A stretch of 64,000 bases of DNA from Chromatiales bacterium. GTDB lineage: Bacteria > Pseudomonadota > Gammaproteobacteria > UBA6429 > Thiohalophilaceae. The stretch lies in assembly GCA_027032075.1 (NCBI GenBank), contig JALVOC010000118.1, positions 1 to 64,000 of the forward strand, given 5' to 3'. Shown piece by piece: positions 10,148 to 19,423 of the stretch. The position numbers and the translations under genes were made by a program. How positions within the stretch are numbered: the stretch's first letter is position 1; every line of letters starts with the position of its first letter. A model generated the notes under the pieces. That model was not told the DNA's origin, searched no databases, and worked only from the letters and a program-made list of their open reading frames with translations.

Positions 10148-10867
10148 TCAGGCCATCGCACCGTTTATGCCGATTACCTGTGAGGAAATATAGGACGCCT
10201 CTTCCGAGGCAAGAAACGCGACCAGCGCGGCAACCTCTTCGCTTTTCCCGGCACGCTGCATCGGCACCAGTTTTTTGATCGCTTCCTTGTCGAATACATC
10301 CTTGGTCATACTGCCCCCGATGATCCCCGGGGCAATCGCATTCACGGTTATTCCCCGGGACGCCATTTCGATCGCCAGCGATTTGGTCGCACCGATGAGT
10401 CCGGCTTTGGCGGCGGCATAGTTTGTCTGTCCACGGTTACCCATCACCCCGGCGATGGAGGAAACATTGATAATTCTTCCCCAGCGGGTCTGCATCATTG
10501 GCAACAGAATCGGCTGGGTTACATGATAAAAACCGTTGAGGCACACATTTATGACTTTGTGCCACTGCTCTTTCTGCATCCCGGCCATAATCGCGTCATC
10601 GTGGAACCCCGCATTGTTCACCAGGATCTGGATTGCGCCCTCGGCGAGAATTTCCTCCACGGCGGATTTCGTCGCCTCCGCATCGGTCACATCAAAACTG
10701 ACCGCGGCAGCAGAGCCGCCGCCAGCCTGAATGGCAGCCACCACGTTTGCCGCGCGTTCGATGTTCTGGTTGGCATGCACATACACGTGCAGACCGTCCC
10801 TCGCCAGGCGTTGACATATCGCCTCGCCGATATCACCACTTCCCCCGGTTACCAATGCACGTTTCAT
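10148..10867 (-). CDS. 3-oxoacyl-ACP reductase, FabG-like (ApeQ-like)
   Basis: Short-chain dehydrogenase that would reduce the beta-keto group of the ACP-bound chain with NADPH. Visible are the cofactor motif TGGSGDIG at residues 7-14, NNAG, the catalytic serine in NVSSIAG and the YAAAK catalytic pair; the C-terminus is also FabG-like. ATG 10867 gives 239 residues; a GTG at 10885 overlapping the previous stop is an alternative start. Last gene of the operon. In described aryl-polyene clusters this reductase is followed by another ketosynthase, which is absent here. Confidence 0.9.
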   Translation of the reverse strand: MKRALVTGGSGDIGEAICQRLARDGLHVYVHANQNIERAANVVAAIQAGGGSAAAVSFDVTDAEATKSAVEEILAEGAIQILVNNAGFHDDAIMAGMQKEQWHKVINVCLNGFYHVTQPILLPMMQTRWGRIINVSSIAGVMGNRGQTNYAAAKAGLIGATKSLAIEMASRGITVNAIAPGIIGGSMTKDVFDKEAIKKLVPMQRAGKSEEVAALVAFLASEEASYISSQVIGINGAMA

Positions 10868-10881
10868 CTCTTTGTCCCGCC

Positions 10882-11310
10882 TCACCTTGTTTCAATCACC
10901 GTGGCACGGCCTGTAACGAGCTGTTCGCCGTTTGCTGTTACCTGAAATGAATACATCAGGTTGCCTCCCTCTGACATCAGCTCCACTGCCTCAATCAGAA
11001 GGCTGCCCTGCAGCTGGCTCAAATCCAGCAGCCGTAACTTTACCTCGCGCAGCGCAGCCAGATAACCGCCGCGCAGTTTTTCACCCCGCTTGCGTGCCAG
11101 CAGGCCACCGTGCACCGCCATCGCCTGTGCGCCGTATTCCAGCGCGTGGATCGAGGAGAGGCAGCCGTTTCGTAACAACGGATTGTCCCGCTGTTTATGG
11201 GAGAGGCTCTCACACAGGATGCGCTGCTCGTCCCACTCCAGCACGCGTTGCAGCAGACACATGCTGCCGCTGTGCGGGATCAGCTCACAAAGTTCGTCAT
11301 CTTCAATCAT
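10882..11310 (-). CDS. 3-hydroxyacyl-ACP dehydratase, ApeP-like hotdog protein
   Basis: 142-residue protein starting MIEDDELCELIPHSGSM. The PHSGSM.LLQRV motif near the N-terminus and the SIHALEYGAQAMAVHGG helix are typical of the ApeP-type dehydratases that remove water during polyene extension. The start is fixed by an ATGA overlap with the stop of the upstream ketosynthase-like gene (11307-11310), which implies translational coupling. A second, unrelated dehydratase is encoded at 17126-17437, as is usual in aryl-polyene pathways. Confidence 0.82.
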   Translation of the reverse strand: MIEDDELCELIPHSGSMCLLQRVLEWDEQRILCESLSHKQRDNPLLRNGCLSSIHALEYGAQAMAVHGGLLARKRGEKLRGGYLAALREVKLRLLDLSQLQGSLLIEAVELMSEGGNLMYSFQVTANGEQLVTGRATVIETR

Positions 11311-12104
11311 GCGCGGATCTTCACCTCGAGGAGATTGCCAGCGACATAGGGCAGGCCAATGCTGCAATTCTGCCGGCGGGCAACGGCTTCCAGTAACGGC
11401 AGGCTGGCGGCAGCGGGATTACCCTGCCGCAGCGCCTCCATGCTGCCATCGCTGCAGCGGGAAAGGATTTGATCATTCTCCACCGGCAGGTGAAGCTCCA
11501 TTTCCGCCAGCGTGCTGTCATCCGCTCTGGCCGCCAGCAGCAGCGCCACGCCAAACGGCGCGACGAAATGGCGCTTTTCATCCAGCGGGAAAGGAGCCGG
11601 ATGATCATACGCCACCAACAGGACATTGCTGCCGTTCGTCGCCAGCTGGCTGACGCTTTCCAGCAGACCTGCGGAAAACGTGGCATCGGCCGCCGAGATG
11701 CTGGTGGAGGGATTTTGCGATGCGGCTGCGATCGCCCAGTAACCTGCCGGGGCGTTATGCACGGAATTATGGAAGAGGGTGGGTGAGACGGGTTTGCCTT
11801 CCTGCAGCAGGGCATCACACAGCCTGTCGACAATATAAAAATCCCCGTCCGAGGATGCGAAAACGGTGTTGGCCTGCGCCGCTTCAGTCCCGGCCATCGT
11901 CACCGCCTCTTCCGCAACCTGCAGTGCCAGCTTGATCAGCGCAGTGGTGCGACGCCTTTCATTGGGCGGCAATAGCTGCGGCACCAGTTTTGCCAGCGCC
12001 TCATCCTGCCATGCCGTCTCTCCCAGCAGCACCCGCCTTGCCGCCGGCCAGCCGAACAAACCCGGTGCGGCGATGCCGATTCCTTGTAGATACACGGCTT
12101 TCAT
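11307..12104 (-). CDS. Ketosynthase-like chain-length-factor protein (ApeC-like)
   Basis: 265 residues matching the short beta-ketoacyl-synthase-like proteins of aryl-polyene clusters. It has the N-terminal thiolase-fold half, with FHNSVHNAPAGYWAI and SISAADATFSAGLLES. The catalytic cysteine of real ketosynthases is not present in that nucleophile-elbow segment (Asp140 lies there), so it is probably a non-catalytic partner controlling chain length of the upstream ketosynthase. It overlaps its neighbours on both sides by ATGA. The functional assignment rests on family and context. Confidence 0.82.
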   Translation of the reverse strand: MKAVYLQGIGIAAPGLFGWPAARRVLLGETAWQDEALAKLVPQLLPPNERRRTTALIKLALQVAEEAVTMAGTEAAQANTVFASSDGDFYIVDRLCDALLQEGKPVSPTLFHNSVHNAPAGYWAIAAASQNPSTSISAADATFSAGLLESVSQLATNGSNVLLVAYDHPAPFPLDEKRHFVAPFGVALLLAARADDSTLAEMELHLPVENDQILSRCSDGSMEALRQGNPAAASLPLLEAVARRQNCSIGLPYVAGNLLEVKIRA

Positions 12105-13291
12105 TTGCGTTTTCCAAACACCAGGCTGCAGTTACTGCCCCCGAAACCGAACGAGTTCGAAACAACGTGCCGGACCTCGCGCGACTCACTCTTTTGCAGC
12201 ACATTGATCGCCAGCGCCGGATCCTTCTGCTGCAGATTCAGGTTGGCCGGAAGAAAACCGTGTTGCAGTACCAGCATTGCAATGATCGCCTCGGAAATCC
12301 CGGCGGCACCCAGGGTATGCCCGGTCCAGCCCTTGGTCGAACTGCAGGGTGTGGTACAGCCAAACACCTTCTCCACCGCCTTGTCTTCTGCCGCATCATT
12401 GGAAGGGGTTGCGGTGCCATGCAGGTTGATATACCCGATCTCGGAGCGCTCCAGCCCGGCACGCTTCAATGCCTGCCGCATCGCCAGGGCGGCCCCTTCT
12501 CCTTCAGGATGGGGCGTGGACATATGATAGGCATCACTGCTTTCCCCGTATCCCTCCAGCAGAACCTCTGCGGTGTCGTCCGCGGGTTCCAGCAAGGCAA
12601 ACCCTGCCGCCTCACCGATATTGATGCCATCACGCTTCGCGTCCCAGGGACGGCAGGGTTCGGCGGAGACCAGTTCCAGTGAATTGAATCCGTACAAAGT
12701 CGTCATGCAGAGGCTGTCGACCCCGCCAACCACCGCCGCATCGCACCATCCCGCCTGGATATGGCGCGCAGCCGCGGCAAACACCTTGGCGCTCGAGGAA
12801 CAGGCGGTGGAAATACTCAACCCAACCCCCTCCAGACCAAGATAGCGCTGGGTGAACTCCACCAGCGAATAGATATTGTGGGTGTGCAACAGATCGAACT
12901 CCTCCGGCAGGCTGCCACTGACAGCATCCCGTTGCCGGTAGGCCTGTTCCGTTTGTGCAATCCCGGAAGTGCTGGTCCCCAGGAAAACACCGATACGTTG
13001 TGATCCATACCGCTGCCGCGCCTTGTCAACAGCGTCATCGAAGCCATCGGTTTGCAGCGCCAGTTTCGTCAGGCGGTTGTTTCTGCAGTCAAAGGGCTGC
13101 CACTTCCCTTGCAGCGGCTGCGATTCCAGTCCCGCGACACGCCCTATCCAGGTGGGAAAATCCACTTCCGCCAAATCACAGCGGCGTAAGCCGCTTTTTT
13201 CCGTCTGTAACGCCTGCAAAGTGGCCTCTTTCCCCACACCAAGGGCATTCACCAGGCTGGAGGCACTGATCATCAAGGGTGAAATCGACAT
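12101..13291 (-). CDS. Beta-ketoacyl-ACP synthase, KAS II type (ApeO-like)
   Basis: Condenses malonyl-ACP with the growing chain by decarboxylative Claisen reaction. At 396 residues it has the full Cys-His-His set: Cys164 in STACSSSAK, His291 in NLHGTATPSND and His325 in GWTGHTLGAAG. It pairs with the cysteine-less partner encoded next. A 56-bp gap separates it from the exporter gene upstream; described clusters often have a small lipoprotein gene at this point, which is missing here. Confidence 0.93.
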   Translation of the reverse strand: MSISPLMISASSLVNALGVGKEATLQALQTEKSGLRRCDLAEVDFPTWIGRVAGLESQPLQGKWQPFDCRNNRLTKLALQTDGFDDAVDKARQRYGSQRIGVFLGTSTSGIAQTEQAYRQRDAVSGSLPEEFDLLHTHNIYSLVEFTQRYLGLEGVGLSISTACSSSAKVFAAAARHIQAGWCDAAVVGGVDSLCMTTLYGFNSLELVSAEPCRPWDAKRDGINIGEAAGFALLEPADDTAEVLLEGYGESSDAYHMSTPHPEGEGAALAMRQALKRAGLERSEIGYINLHGTATPSNDAAEDKAVEKVFGCTTPCSSTKGWTGHTLGAAGISEAIIAMLVLQHGFLPANLNLQQKDPALAINVLQKSESREVRHVVSNSFGFGGSNCSLVFGKRK

Positions 13292-13347
13292 GGTGGAGTT
13301 TGAACGCCCTGTTTTGATTAACTCTACTTCGGGATAGTACGCAACTG

Positions 13348-15666
13348 CTACTGACTCATCAACAGGGTGAGAATAAAACAGGCCAGCACCCCAAGCGCCA
13401 CTGTCTGCCCGATCGCCACCAGTACCGGGATTCCCGAAAGCGCAAGGAGACCAAATGCGATAATGGTGGATGCCGCTCCAATCATCACACCATGCAGGCT
13501 TTGCAAACGTTCCCGCGCTCCCTGCGTATGCCGGGCAAAAAACAGGCTGTAGTCCAGGCCGATCCCCGCCACCAGCAAGAGGGAGAGCAAATGAAACAAA
13601 TTGAGTTTTGTCCCGGCGAAGAGCTGCACACCGAGACTGAGAATCACCGCGAGGACAACCGGCAGCAGTATTCCCGCTCCCTTTTTCAGGGAACCGATAG
13701 TGATCAACAAAAAAAGCGAAATGATAAGCGCGCCCCAGACGATACGCTGCAGGGCTTCACGGCGATAATTATCAACGATGCTGCCTGTCGCTTTATGCAG
13801 GTTCAGATAATACTTGCCGACAGCGGGATGGCTCTCCAGCCAGCGCTCCAGCGCGCCGGCATCACTCACGCCCGCCAGCCGGACAATTGAAATCCATTTG
13901 CCCTTGCGCCAGAAAAAATTACTGCGCAACTGCTCGGCAAGCGGTGTCTGCATCATGAATTCAACGGAGAGCGGCTCCAGGCTGCGGCTTGCAGCCACGT
14001 CCTGCAGAAACGGCTGGAAGAAAGCCGGCCTGAACGGCAGCCCCTGGAGTGCTGTGGCAAGATTCTTCTGCAGCACCGCCGGCGGCGGCAACTGGCGCTT
14101 GCGCCTCTCCTGCATGGCCCTGCTTGGCAGGATATCGGTGGCGGCGTAGATCCTGCCTATCAGCCCCTCCGCTTGCAGGATCTGCAGTTTCTGCTTTATC
14201 GACTCGATTCGCTGCAACAGCTTTTCCGCATCCCTGTCGGCAAGCACGAAGAGATGATTCACATCCGGCGCCCCCAGCGCCTGCCGCAGGCGACGATCCG
14301 TTTGCCTTGCCTCCGCCGGAATCGGACTCAGCGCCGAAACATCCTGCTCCCAAACAGCGTCACGCCAGAAAAAAGCACTCAGCGCCAGCATACTCAGCAG
14401 GACAGGCAGCAGCGGATAATACGGCGTATTTCCGCCCGGTTTCTGCGGCAACAGTGGTAACCACCCCGGGATAACCGCAACATACCCTGTGCCAATCCAG
14501 GCGGGTAACACCCAGCGCGTCACCGCCACGGCAGACAACAGGCCGGTCACGGTAAACACCGCCAGCTGCGACAGGCCGGTAAAGTCTGTACCCCAAAACG
14601 CCAGGTAACCCAAACTCGTGGTGACCACACTCAACTGCAGGGTCGGCCAAATCTTTCTGATCACCTGTAATGCTGTCTGCTGCTGCTGTAAATGGCTGAA
14701 AAAATGCACGGGGTAATCGATACAGACACCCAGCAGGGTGATGCCAAAAACCAGGGTAATGCCATGCACCTGTCCGAAGACGGCATTCGTCACCAGCATG
14801 GCAAAGGAGATCGCGCTGATTAACGGCAAACCAACCAGAACGATCAAGCGGATCGATCTGTAGGCAAACCAGAACAGCAGAAGGATCAGTATGGTAGCGG
14901 CAACGCTCAATATTCTTGATGCCTGCTGGATCTTTTCCCTGCTGGCCACCGCGTAACTGCCCGGCCCGGAAATGACGATATTCACCTCCGGCTTTTCGGC
15001 CAAATCCCGTTTGACAAAGGTAATCGCCCGCTGCTGCGCGTCCAGATCGAAACCCTTGACGTTCATCGTCGCCAGCAGCAGGGCCTCCTGCCTGTCGGCG
15101 GAAAACCACACGCCATACTGCTTTGCCGGCATTTGCTGCCGGGCCAGGCCACGCAAATAATCAAAAAAGATATTTTGCGGATCCGCCGCCAGGGTTTGTT
15201 TCAACACCATCCCGAGGCCGGCGCGAACGTCGGCAAGGCGCTGTGTCAATGCGAGACGCAGCTTTTCCGCGGAAAAATCGGTGCTGGAGAGATGCGGCTT
15301 CAACAAATAACGATAGCGGAAGAGTTTTTCGAAGCGTTGCCATTCGTAATCGATTTCCCCATTGGCCACCGTTACGAACAAGCCGCTCTGCAGCATGTCG
15401 CGCTTCAGCCGTTTGCTGAAGCGTGCAGTGTTTTCAGTGGTATCGGCACGAACACTGATAAAAAGGATTTTTGAAGTGACGCCCTGCTGGATCTCGTCCA
15501 GAAACAGATTGATTGACGCATTGTTGTCTCCCGCCCCTGATGCCGGCATGAACTGGGACATGTCTGATACAACGGTTAAATTTTTACCCAGATAGAGAAA
15601 CGCTCCCAGCAACAATACAATCCAGAGAAACTGCGGGACATTGATCAATTTATTCTTCGTGATCAT
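13348..15666 (-). CDS. MMPL/RND-type lipid exporter (ApeM-like)
   Basis: 772-residue inner-membrane transporter. It has an N-terminal membrane helix, a large periplasmic loop, a block of about five helices from residue 245, a second periplasmic loop and a second helix block from about residue 640 to the C-terminus, which is the RND duplication. Motifs GVCIDYPVHFF and AGIGLDYSLFFARH mark the two halves. In aryl-polyene clusters such proteins are thought to move the lipid product outward, together with the LolA-like carrier. It overlaps the LolA-like gene by 17 bp. Confidence 0.9.
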   Translation of the reverse strand: MITKNKLINVPQFLWIVLLLGAFLYLGKNLTVVSDMSQFMPASGAGDNNASINLFLDEIQQGVTSKILFISVRADTTENTARFSKRLKRDMLQSGLFVTVANGEIDYEWQRFEKLFRYRYLLKPHLSSTDFSAEKLRLALTQRLADVRAGLGMVLKQTLAADPQNIFFDYLRGLARQQMPAKQYGVWFSADRQEALLLATMNVKGFDLDAQQRAITFVKRDLAEKPEVNIVISGPGSYAVASREKIQQASRILSVAATILILLLFWFAYRSIRLIVLVGLPLISAISFAMLVTNAVFGQVHGITLVFGITLLGVCIDYPVHFFSHLQQQQTALQVIRKIWPTLQLSVVTTSLGYLAFWGTDFTGLSQLAVFTVTGLLSAVAVTRWVLPAWIGTGYVAVIPGWLPLLPQKPGGNTPYYPLLPVLLSMLALSAFFWRDAVWEQDVSALSPIPAEARQTDRRLRQALGAPDVNHLFVLADRDAEKLLQRIESIKQKLQILQAEGLIGRIYAATDILPSRAMQERRKRQLPPPAVLQKNLATALQGLPFRPAFFQPFLQDVAASRSLEPLSVEFMMQTPLAEQLRSNFFWRKGKWISIVRLAGVSDAGALERWLESHPAVGKYYLNLHKATGSIVDNYRREALQRIVWGALIISLFLLITIGSLKKGAGILLPVVLAVILSLGVQLFAGTKLNLFHLLSLLLVAGIGLDYSLFFARHTQGARERLQSLHGVMIGAASTIIAFGLLALSGIPVLVAIGQTVALGVLACFILTLLMSQ

Positions 15667-16240
15667 AAAGAGTGGTCAGGGTGTAATCATCATTGAATTC
15701 GATCACTTTTATGCTGAGGATTTTGCCCTTTTTCCCTTTCACCTCTATATGCTTGATCCACTTTTTTATATTTTCATCTGCCGGCTCCAGTTCCAGGCGC
15801 CAGCCACCATTTTGCTTGAACGAGCTGACGGCATACATCGCCCGCAACCTGTCTGCATCGCCCGACAGCAGGGCGAGAAACGCACTTACCACACTCTGGA
15901 TGCCAGGATGATCCGAGGTGTAGACATGCTCCTCGGAACCATCCTGCTTGAGGATTTTTATTTCGTCGCCATGAATAATCTGTTTTTCTGACACCGGGGA
16001 GACGAGGGTTTTTTCCAGTTTGTCCGGATACTCATAGTAAAGTTTGCCCTTGCTGATCAGCGGTTCATCCAGATAAAAGGCGACTTTTTTCTCGACAAAA
16101 AAAGCTGTCTTTTTCCTGCTCGCGGCAATCTCATGCATAATGCGCTCAAAATCCGCGGCGACAGCGGCATAAAGCTGCTGGCCGGCAGGCAACAGGAAGA
16201 AAAACAGCAACCAGCCGAGACGCTTTTTCTGTTTATTCAT
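15650..16240 (-). CDS. LolA-like periplasmic lipid carrier (ApeL-like)
   Basis: 196 residues from the ATG at 16240, which overlaps the acyltransferase stop by 8 bp; an upstream in-frame start at 16255 is less likely. The signal peptide has a hydrophobic LLFFFLLPAG core. The mature part has the LolA pattern: SKGKLYYEYPDKLEKT, then a beta-rich half. LolA family members shield acyl chains in a hydrophobic cleft. Here it probably carries the operon's lipid product across the periplasm rather than general lipoproteins. Confidence 0.85.
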   Translation of the reverse strand: MNKQKKRLGWLLFFFLLPAGQQLYAAVAADFERIMHEIAASRKKTAFFVEKKVAFYLDEPLISKGKLYYEYPDKLEKTLVSPVSEKQIIHGDEIKILKQDGSEEHVYTSDHPGIQSVVSAFLALLSGDADRLRAMYAVSSFKQNGGWRLELEPADENIKKWIKHIEVKGKKGKILSIKVIEFNDDYTLTTLYDHEE

Positions 16241-17129
16241 CGTGCCAATAATCATAAAAATTGAACCAGTTATAGGGGGACAGTTTTATATGGTGCTCTA
16301 TCCTTGAAACATATTTTTCCATCCACGCCTGTATCACTTCCTCACGATTATTCTGCGTAAACTCGATTTTATCCGCCAGTTTCTCAAAATGAATATGATA
16401 GCGGTTGCCTCCCTGATACAAACCAAAGAACAAAATCACCGGCACATTCAATATGCCCGCCAGCCTGATGGGGCCGGAGGGAAATTCGGTTTCGTCGCCA
16501 AGCAGACGGCAACTGACAATTTTGTCACTTTCCGCCACCCTGTCGCCCAGCATGCCGATGAGCTCACCCTGTTCCAGACACTCCTTCATGCGCAACAAGG
16601 CATTATCATCCGCCAGGTTGATTACCGATTTTGAAATATTTGGATTGAGCGCATCAATGATTTTCACGATCATCTGGTTGTGATCACGATACATCATGAT
16701 TTTCAGCGGGGCACCATATTTTTCAATCGCCAGACAGCGCAACACATCAAAGCTGCCGAGGTGCGAACCGAGCACAATACAGCCATTGCCTTCGGCGATA
16801 TGTTTTTCGAGTAATTCCAGCCCATCTATTTTTACCTCAAAATAGTCATACTGGTCTGTCATAAAATAAACCCGATCCAGCACGGTGGCGGCAAACCAGT
16901 AAATGTGTTTGGCGATGTGCAGTGGGGTGATTTTTCTTCCCGGGAAACAGCGCTGCAGATAGTATTTCGAGGCCTTGCGTGCCTGCGGTGCGGTAAGATA
17001 AAAATAGAAGGTAATCGGGTAAAGCCAGATGCGGGCAAACCAACGGCCGATATGCAGAGCCACCCAGCAAATCAGCTTTAAAGTGAAAGGGTTGCTGCGT
17101 TCTTTTTGTTCAATCCACTTTCTGCTCAC
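16233..17129 (-). CDS. LpxL/HtrB-type lysophospholipid acyltransferase (ApeJ acyltransferase part)
   Basis: 298-residue protein of the lipid A biosynthesis acyltransferase superfamily, with an N-terminal hydrophobic region and the HLGSFD (HX4D) active-site motif after GCIVLGS. It resembles the acyltransferase part of ApeJ-type proteins, but no glycosyltransferase domain is fused to it or encoded nearby. It would esterify the finished chain onto a membrane lipid. The gene overlaps the dehydratase gene upstream by 4 bp (17126-17129). Confidence 0.83.
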   Translation of the reverse strand: MSRKWIEQKERSNPFTLKLICWVALHIGRWFARIWLYPITFYFYLTAPQARKASKYYLQRCFPGRKITPLHIAKHIYWFAATVLDRVYFMTDQYDYFEVKIDGLELLEKHIAEGNGCIVLGSHLGSFDVLRCLAIEKYGAPLKIMMYRDHNQMIVKIIDALNPNISKSVINLADDNALLRMKECLEQGELIGMLGDRVAESDKIVSCRLLGDETEFPSGPIRLAGILNVPVILFFGLYQGGNRYHIHFEKLADKIEFTQNNREEVIQAWMEKYVSRIEHHIKLSPYNWFNFYDYWHDE

Positions 17130-17437
17130 CTTGCGGCCTTGGTCGTCACAGTAAACTGTCCTGCCACCACATTCTGATCGGCATGCTGACAGGTGAATTT
17201 GATGGTTTCACCGTTTTTTTGTTGCAGCTGCACCGTAACATCTTGTTCCGGCAGCAAGGGCCTTGCAAATTTAACCGCTGCAATCCCCGTGATTTCTATT
17301 TCCGGTGCGTGTTTTTTTACGATGTTCACCACTTCATCCAGAATCACCACCCCCGGCACCACCGGGTTATCCGGAAAATGACCCGCCAAAGCGGGGTGGC
17401 TGGCGGCGATGCTGAACGTGTCAAGATACGTAGTCAA
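17126..17437 (-). CDS. ApeI/FabZ-like hotdog dehydratase
   Basis: 103 residues of the small thioester-dehydratase group. The catalytic segment HPALAGHFPDNPVVPGV near residues 14-30 is the FabA/FabZ-type hotdog signature. In aryl-polyene assembly ApeI and ApeP act together in dehydrating or isomerising the 3-hydroxyacyl-ACP. Its stop overlaps the acyltransferase start and its start abuts the ligase stop, so it is tightly coupled. Confidence 0.87.
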   Translation of the reverse strand: MTTYLDTFSIAASHPALAGHFPDNPVVPGVVILDEVVNIVKKHAPEIEITGIAAVKFARPLLPEQDVTVQLQQKNGETIKFTCQHADQNVVAGQFTVTTKAAR

Positions 17438-18793
17438 TCAGGCAGACTCCAGATAAAAACCCTTGCGCTTTTGTCTCTCGACCAGCGCCAATACATCATG
17501 GCGGGGCAATTTTCCCAGTTCATTATAGGGAAGGCGATTAACTTTAATAAGCGGGCGCGGTAAAAAGACCGGGTCGACCTGCTCCGCCAGGGCCTCCAGA
17601 ATTTCCTCGTGGCTCAACCGCGGCGCCACCACCAGCGCGGCCAGCCGCACTCTCTCACCATTGACGCTATCCGGCAGTACGAATATGGCATCTTCCACGC
17701 CTGCGATACTTTTCAGTTTGCAATTCAGATCACCCAGAGAGCCCCGTTTTCCACCTATCTTCAGCATGTCGGAATTTCTGCCGGCCAGGCGGAAGTGTGT
17801 TTCATCTATCACTTCTATGTCGTCCGCCAGCTCGATATCACCATCCACAGCAGGTATTTTCAGGTGGTGGCGGCCCTTTTCCGAAAACAGTGTGTAGCCG
17901 TCAAAAAGCTGCCAGGCACTGTTTTTGGCTGTCCGCCGGCTGGCAATTGCCCCTGCCTCACTGCAACCGTAAATTTCCCGCACCTCCGTTTGCAGGATCT
18001 TTTCCGCTTCCATTGCCAGCGCCGGCTCGAGCGGTGCGGTAGCTGAAACAACAAAATCAATATCAGGCCACGCCAGCCCGGCGGCACAGCAGGCCTGCAG
18101 GTGCAGCGGCGTGGTGATCAGCACCCGCCGGAACGGCGTTTCCTCCAGGGCTGAGTTTATGTCCTGGGGAAAAAACGGCTTGCCCGCATGCAGACAGGCG
18201 CCGGTCACCAGCGGAAAAATAATGGAGGTTTCCAGGCCGAACATGTGTTGCGGCGGGACGGTAGCCACGATCGAATTTCTGCCATTGGCATTCAGGGCAA
18301 AACGCTTTTCCGCAATTTTTGCGCTCGCCACCAGCTCCTTCCATTTTTTCGGATTCGCTTTCGGCTGTCCGGTACTCCCGGAGGTGAACACGATTGCCGC
18401 CACCAGCTCCTCGCGAATCCGGGGCGGACTGCTATCACAACTTTTTTCTGAATCAAACGCTATCTGCAACTGGTCCAGCAAAACGTCTTCGAGTTTGACT
18501 TCTGCAAGACAATAACTGTCAGCATAGATTTCCCCGATACGCTCTATTTCCTTATGCGCCCGGCTTGGTGGCAACAAACAGGTTTGTTCCCTCAGCATAC
18601 AGGCGACAAACGCAACCAGAAAACAGTAGCGGTCCTCACACAAATTGATGGCATACTGTTTTTCCGGCAACTGTCTGAACACCTGCATCACATGGGAAAG
18701 AAACTGCTGCCGTTCGACGAGTTTGCCGCGCCAGAACGCAACCGCTTCATCCGCCTGCAGCTTTTCGAACACTTGGATTTTTTCTTTGCTCAT
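17438..18793 (-). CDS. AMP-dependent acyl-ACP/CoA ligase (ApeH-like)
   Basis: 451-residue ANL-superfamily adenylating enzyme. The phosphate loop VFTSGSTGQPKA is at residues 135-146 and EIYGCSEAGAIASR is the second core motif; the C-terminal subdomain with a conserved lysine region is present. In aryl-polyene systems the equivalent enzyme activates 4-hydroxybenzoate or 4-coumarate-type starters and loads them on ACP. The substrate here is unknown, since no aromatic-acid-forming enzyme is encoded in the window. Confidence 0.88.
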   Translation of the reverse strand: MSKEKIQVFEKLQADEAVAFWRGKLVERQQFLSHVMQVFRQLPEKQYAINLCEDRYCFLVAFVACMLREQTCLLPPSRAHKEIERIGEIYADSYCLAEVKLEDVLLDQLQIAFDSEKSCDSSPPRIREELVAAIVFTSGSTGQPKANPKKWKELVASAKIAEKRFALNANGRNSIVATVPPQHMFGLETSIIFPLVTGACLHAGKPFFPQDINSALEETPFRRVLITTPLHLQACCAAGLAWPDIDFVVSATAPLEPALAMEAEKILQTEVREIYGCSEAGAIASRRTAKNSAWQLFDGYTLFSEKGRHHLKIPAVDGDIELADDIEVIDETHFRLAGRNSDMLKIGGKRGSLGDLNCKLKSIAGVEDAIFVLPDSVNGERVRLAALVVAPRLSHEEILEALAEQVDPVFLPRPLIKVNRLPYNELGKLPRHDVLALVERQKRKGFYLESA

Positions 18794-18800
18794 GTTGTGT

Positions 18801-19415
18801 TCAGTGCCCTGAATGTCTGGCCCTGAGCTTCAGCACGCCCCAGACAAACTGGAAAAAATTGTTGTTCGTCTGTTGATTGAACCTGATTTTGCGATAGACA
18901 TATTCGGACAGAAAGAGTACGGCGATCAGCAGGTAGTTAATCACGTTGGTAAACAGCGACCAGGTTTCCACTGAGGCATACATGGCCAATGCCACGCTTT
19001 CGATTAACATCAGGAAAAAAAACAGCACCCAGATGCGGGTAACATAACGGGTATAGTTTTTGAGTTCCTGGCTCAGCTCTCCGTCCAGTATTTGCGCATA
19101 TCTTGTAATCAGCGGGGTTTCGCCGGCTTTCAGTGATTGGCCAAACAACAGCAGCAAGCCGCAATTGATCGCAACCGGCGGGATCAGCATGAGGGTGACG
19201 GCATCGCCCTGCCGAATCAACCAGACACCGACTGCCGATAACACCAGCCAGACAGCCGTCAGCCGGAATGCTCTGGCGCGTACACTTTGCAGTAACAGAA
19301 GTAAAAATACCGCCAGCAGATAGATCCCGGCCCATTGGCTTTTATCAACCACGATTGAAACATGAGAAATCAAAGGATACAGCAGCATGGCAATTGCGGT
19401 CGATTTGACCCACAT
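18801..19415 (-). CDS. COG4648-type membrane protein (ApeG-like)
   Basis: 204-residue integral membrane protein with about six hydrophobic segments, a cytoplasmic central stretch (SLKAGETPLITRYAQI) and a basic C-terminal tail. Proteins of this family accompany acyl carrier protein and ligase genes in aryl-polyene and related clusters; no biochemical role is known to me. It lies between the ACP and ligase genes with short spacings. Confidence 0.8.
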   Translation of the reverse strand: MWVKSTAIAMLLYPLISHVSIVVDKSQWAGIYLLAVFLLLLLQSVRARAFRLTAVWLVLSAVGVWLIRQGDAVTLMLIPPVAINCGLLLLFGQSLKAGETPLITRYAQILDGELSQELKNYTRYVTRIWVLFFFLMLIESVALAMYASVETWSLFTNVINYLLIAVLFLSEYVYRKIRFNQQTNNNFFQFVWGVLKLRARHSGH

Positions 19416-19423
19416 AATCGTTT

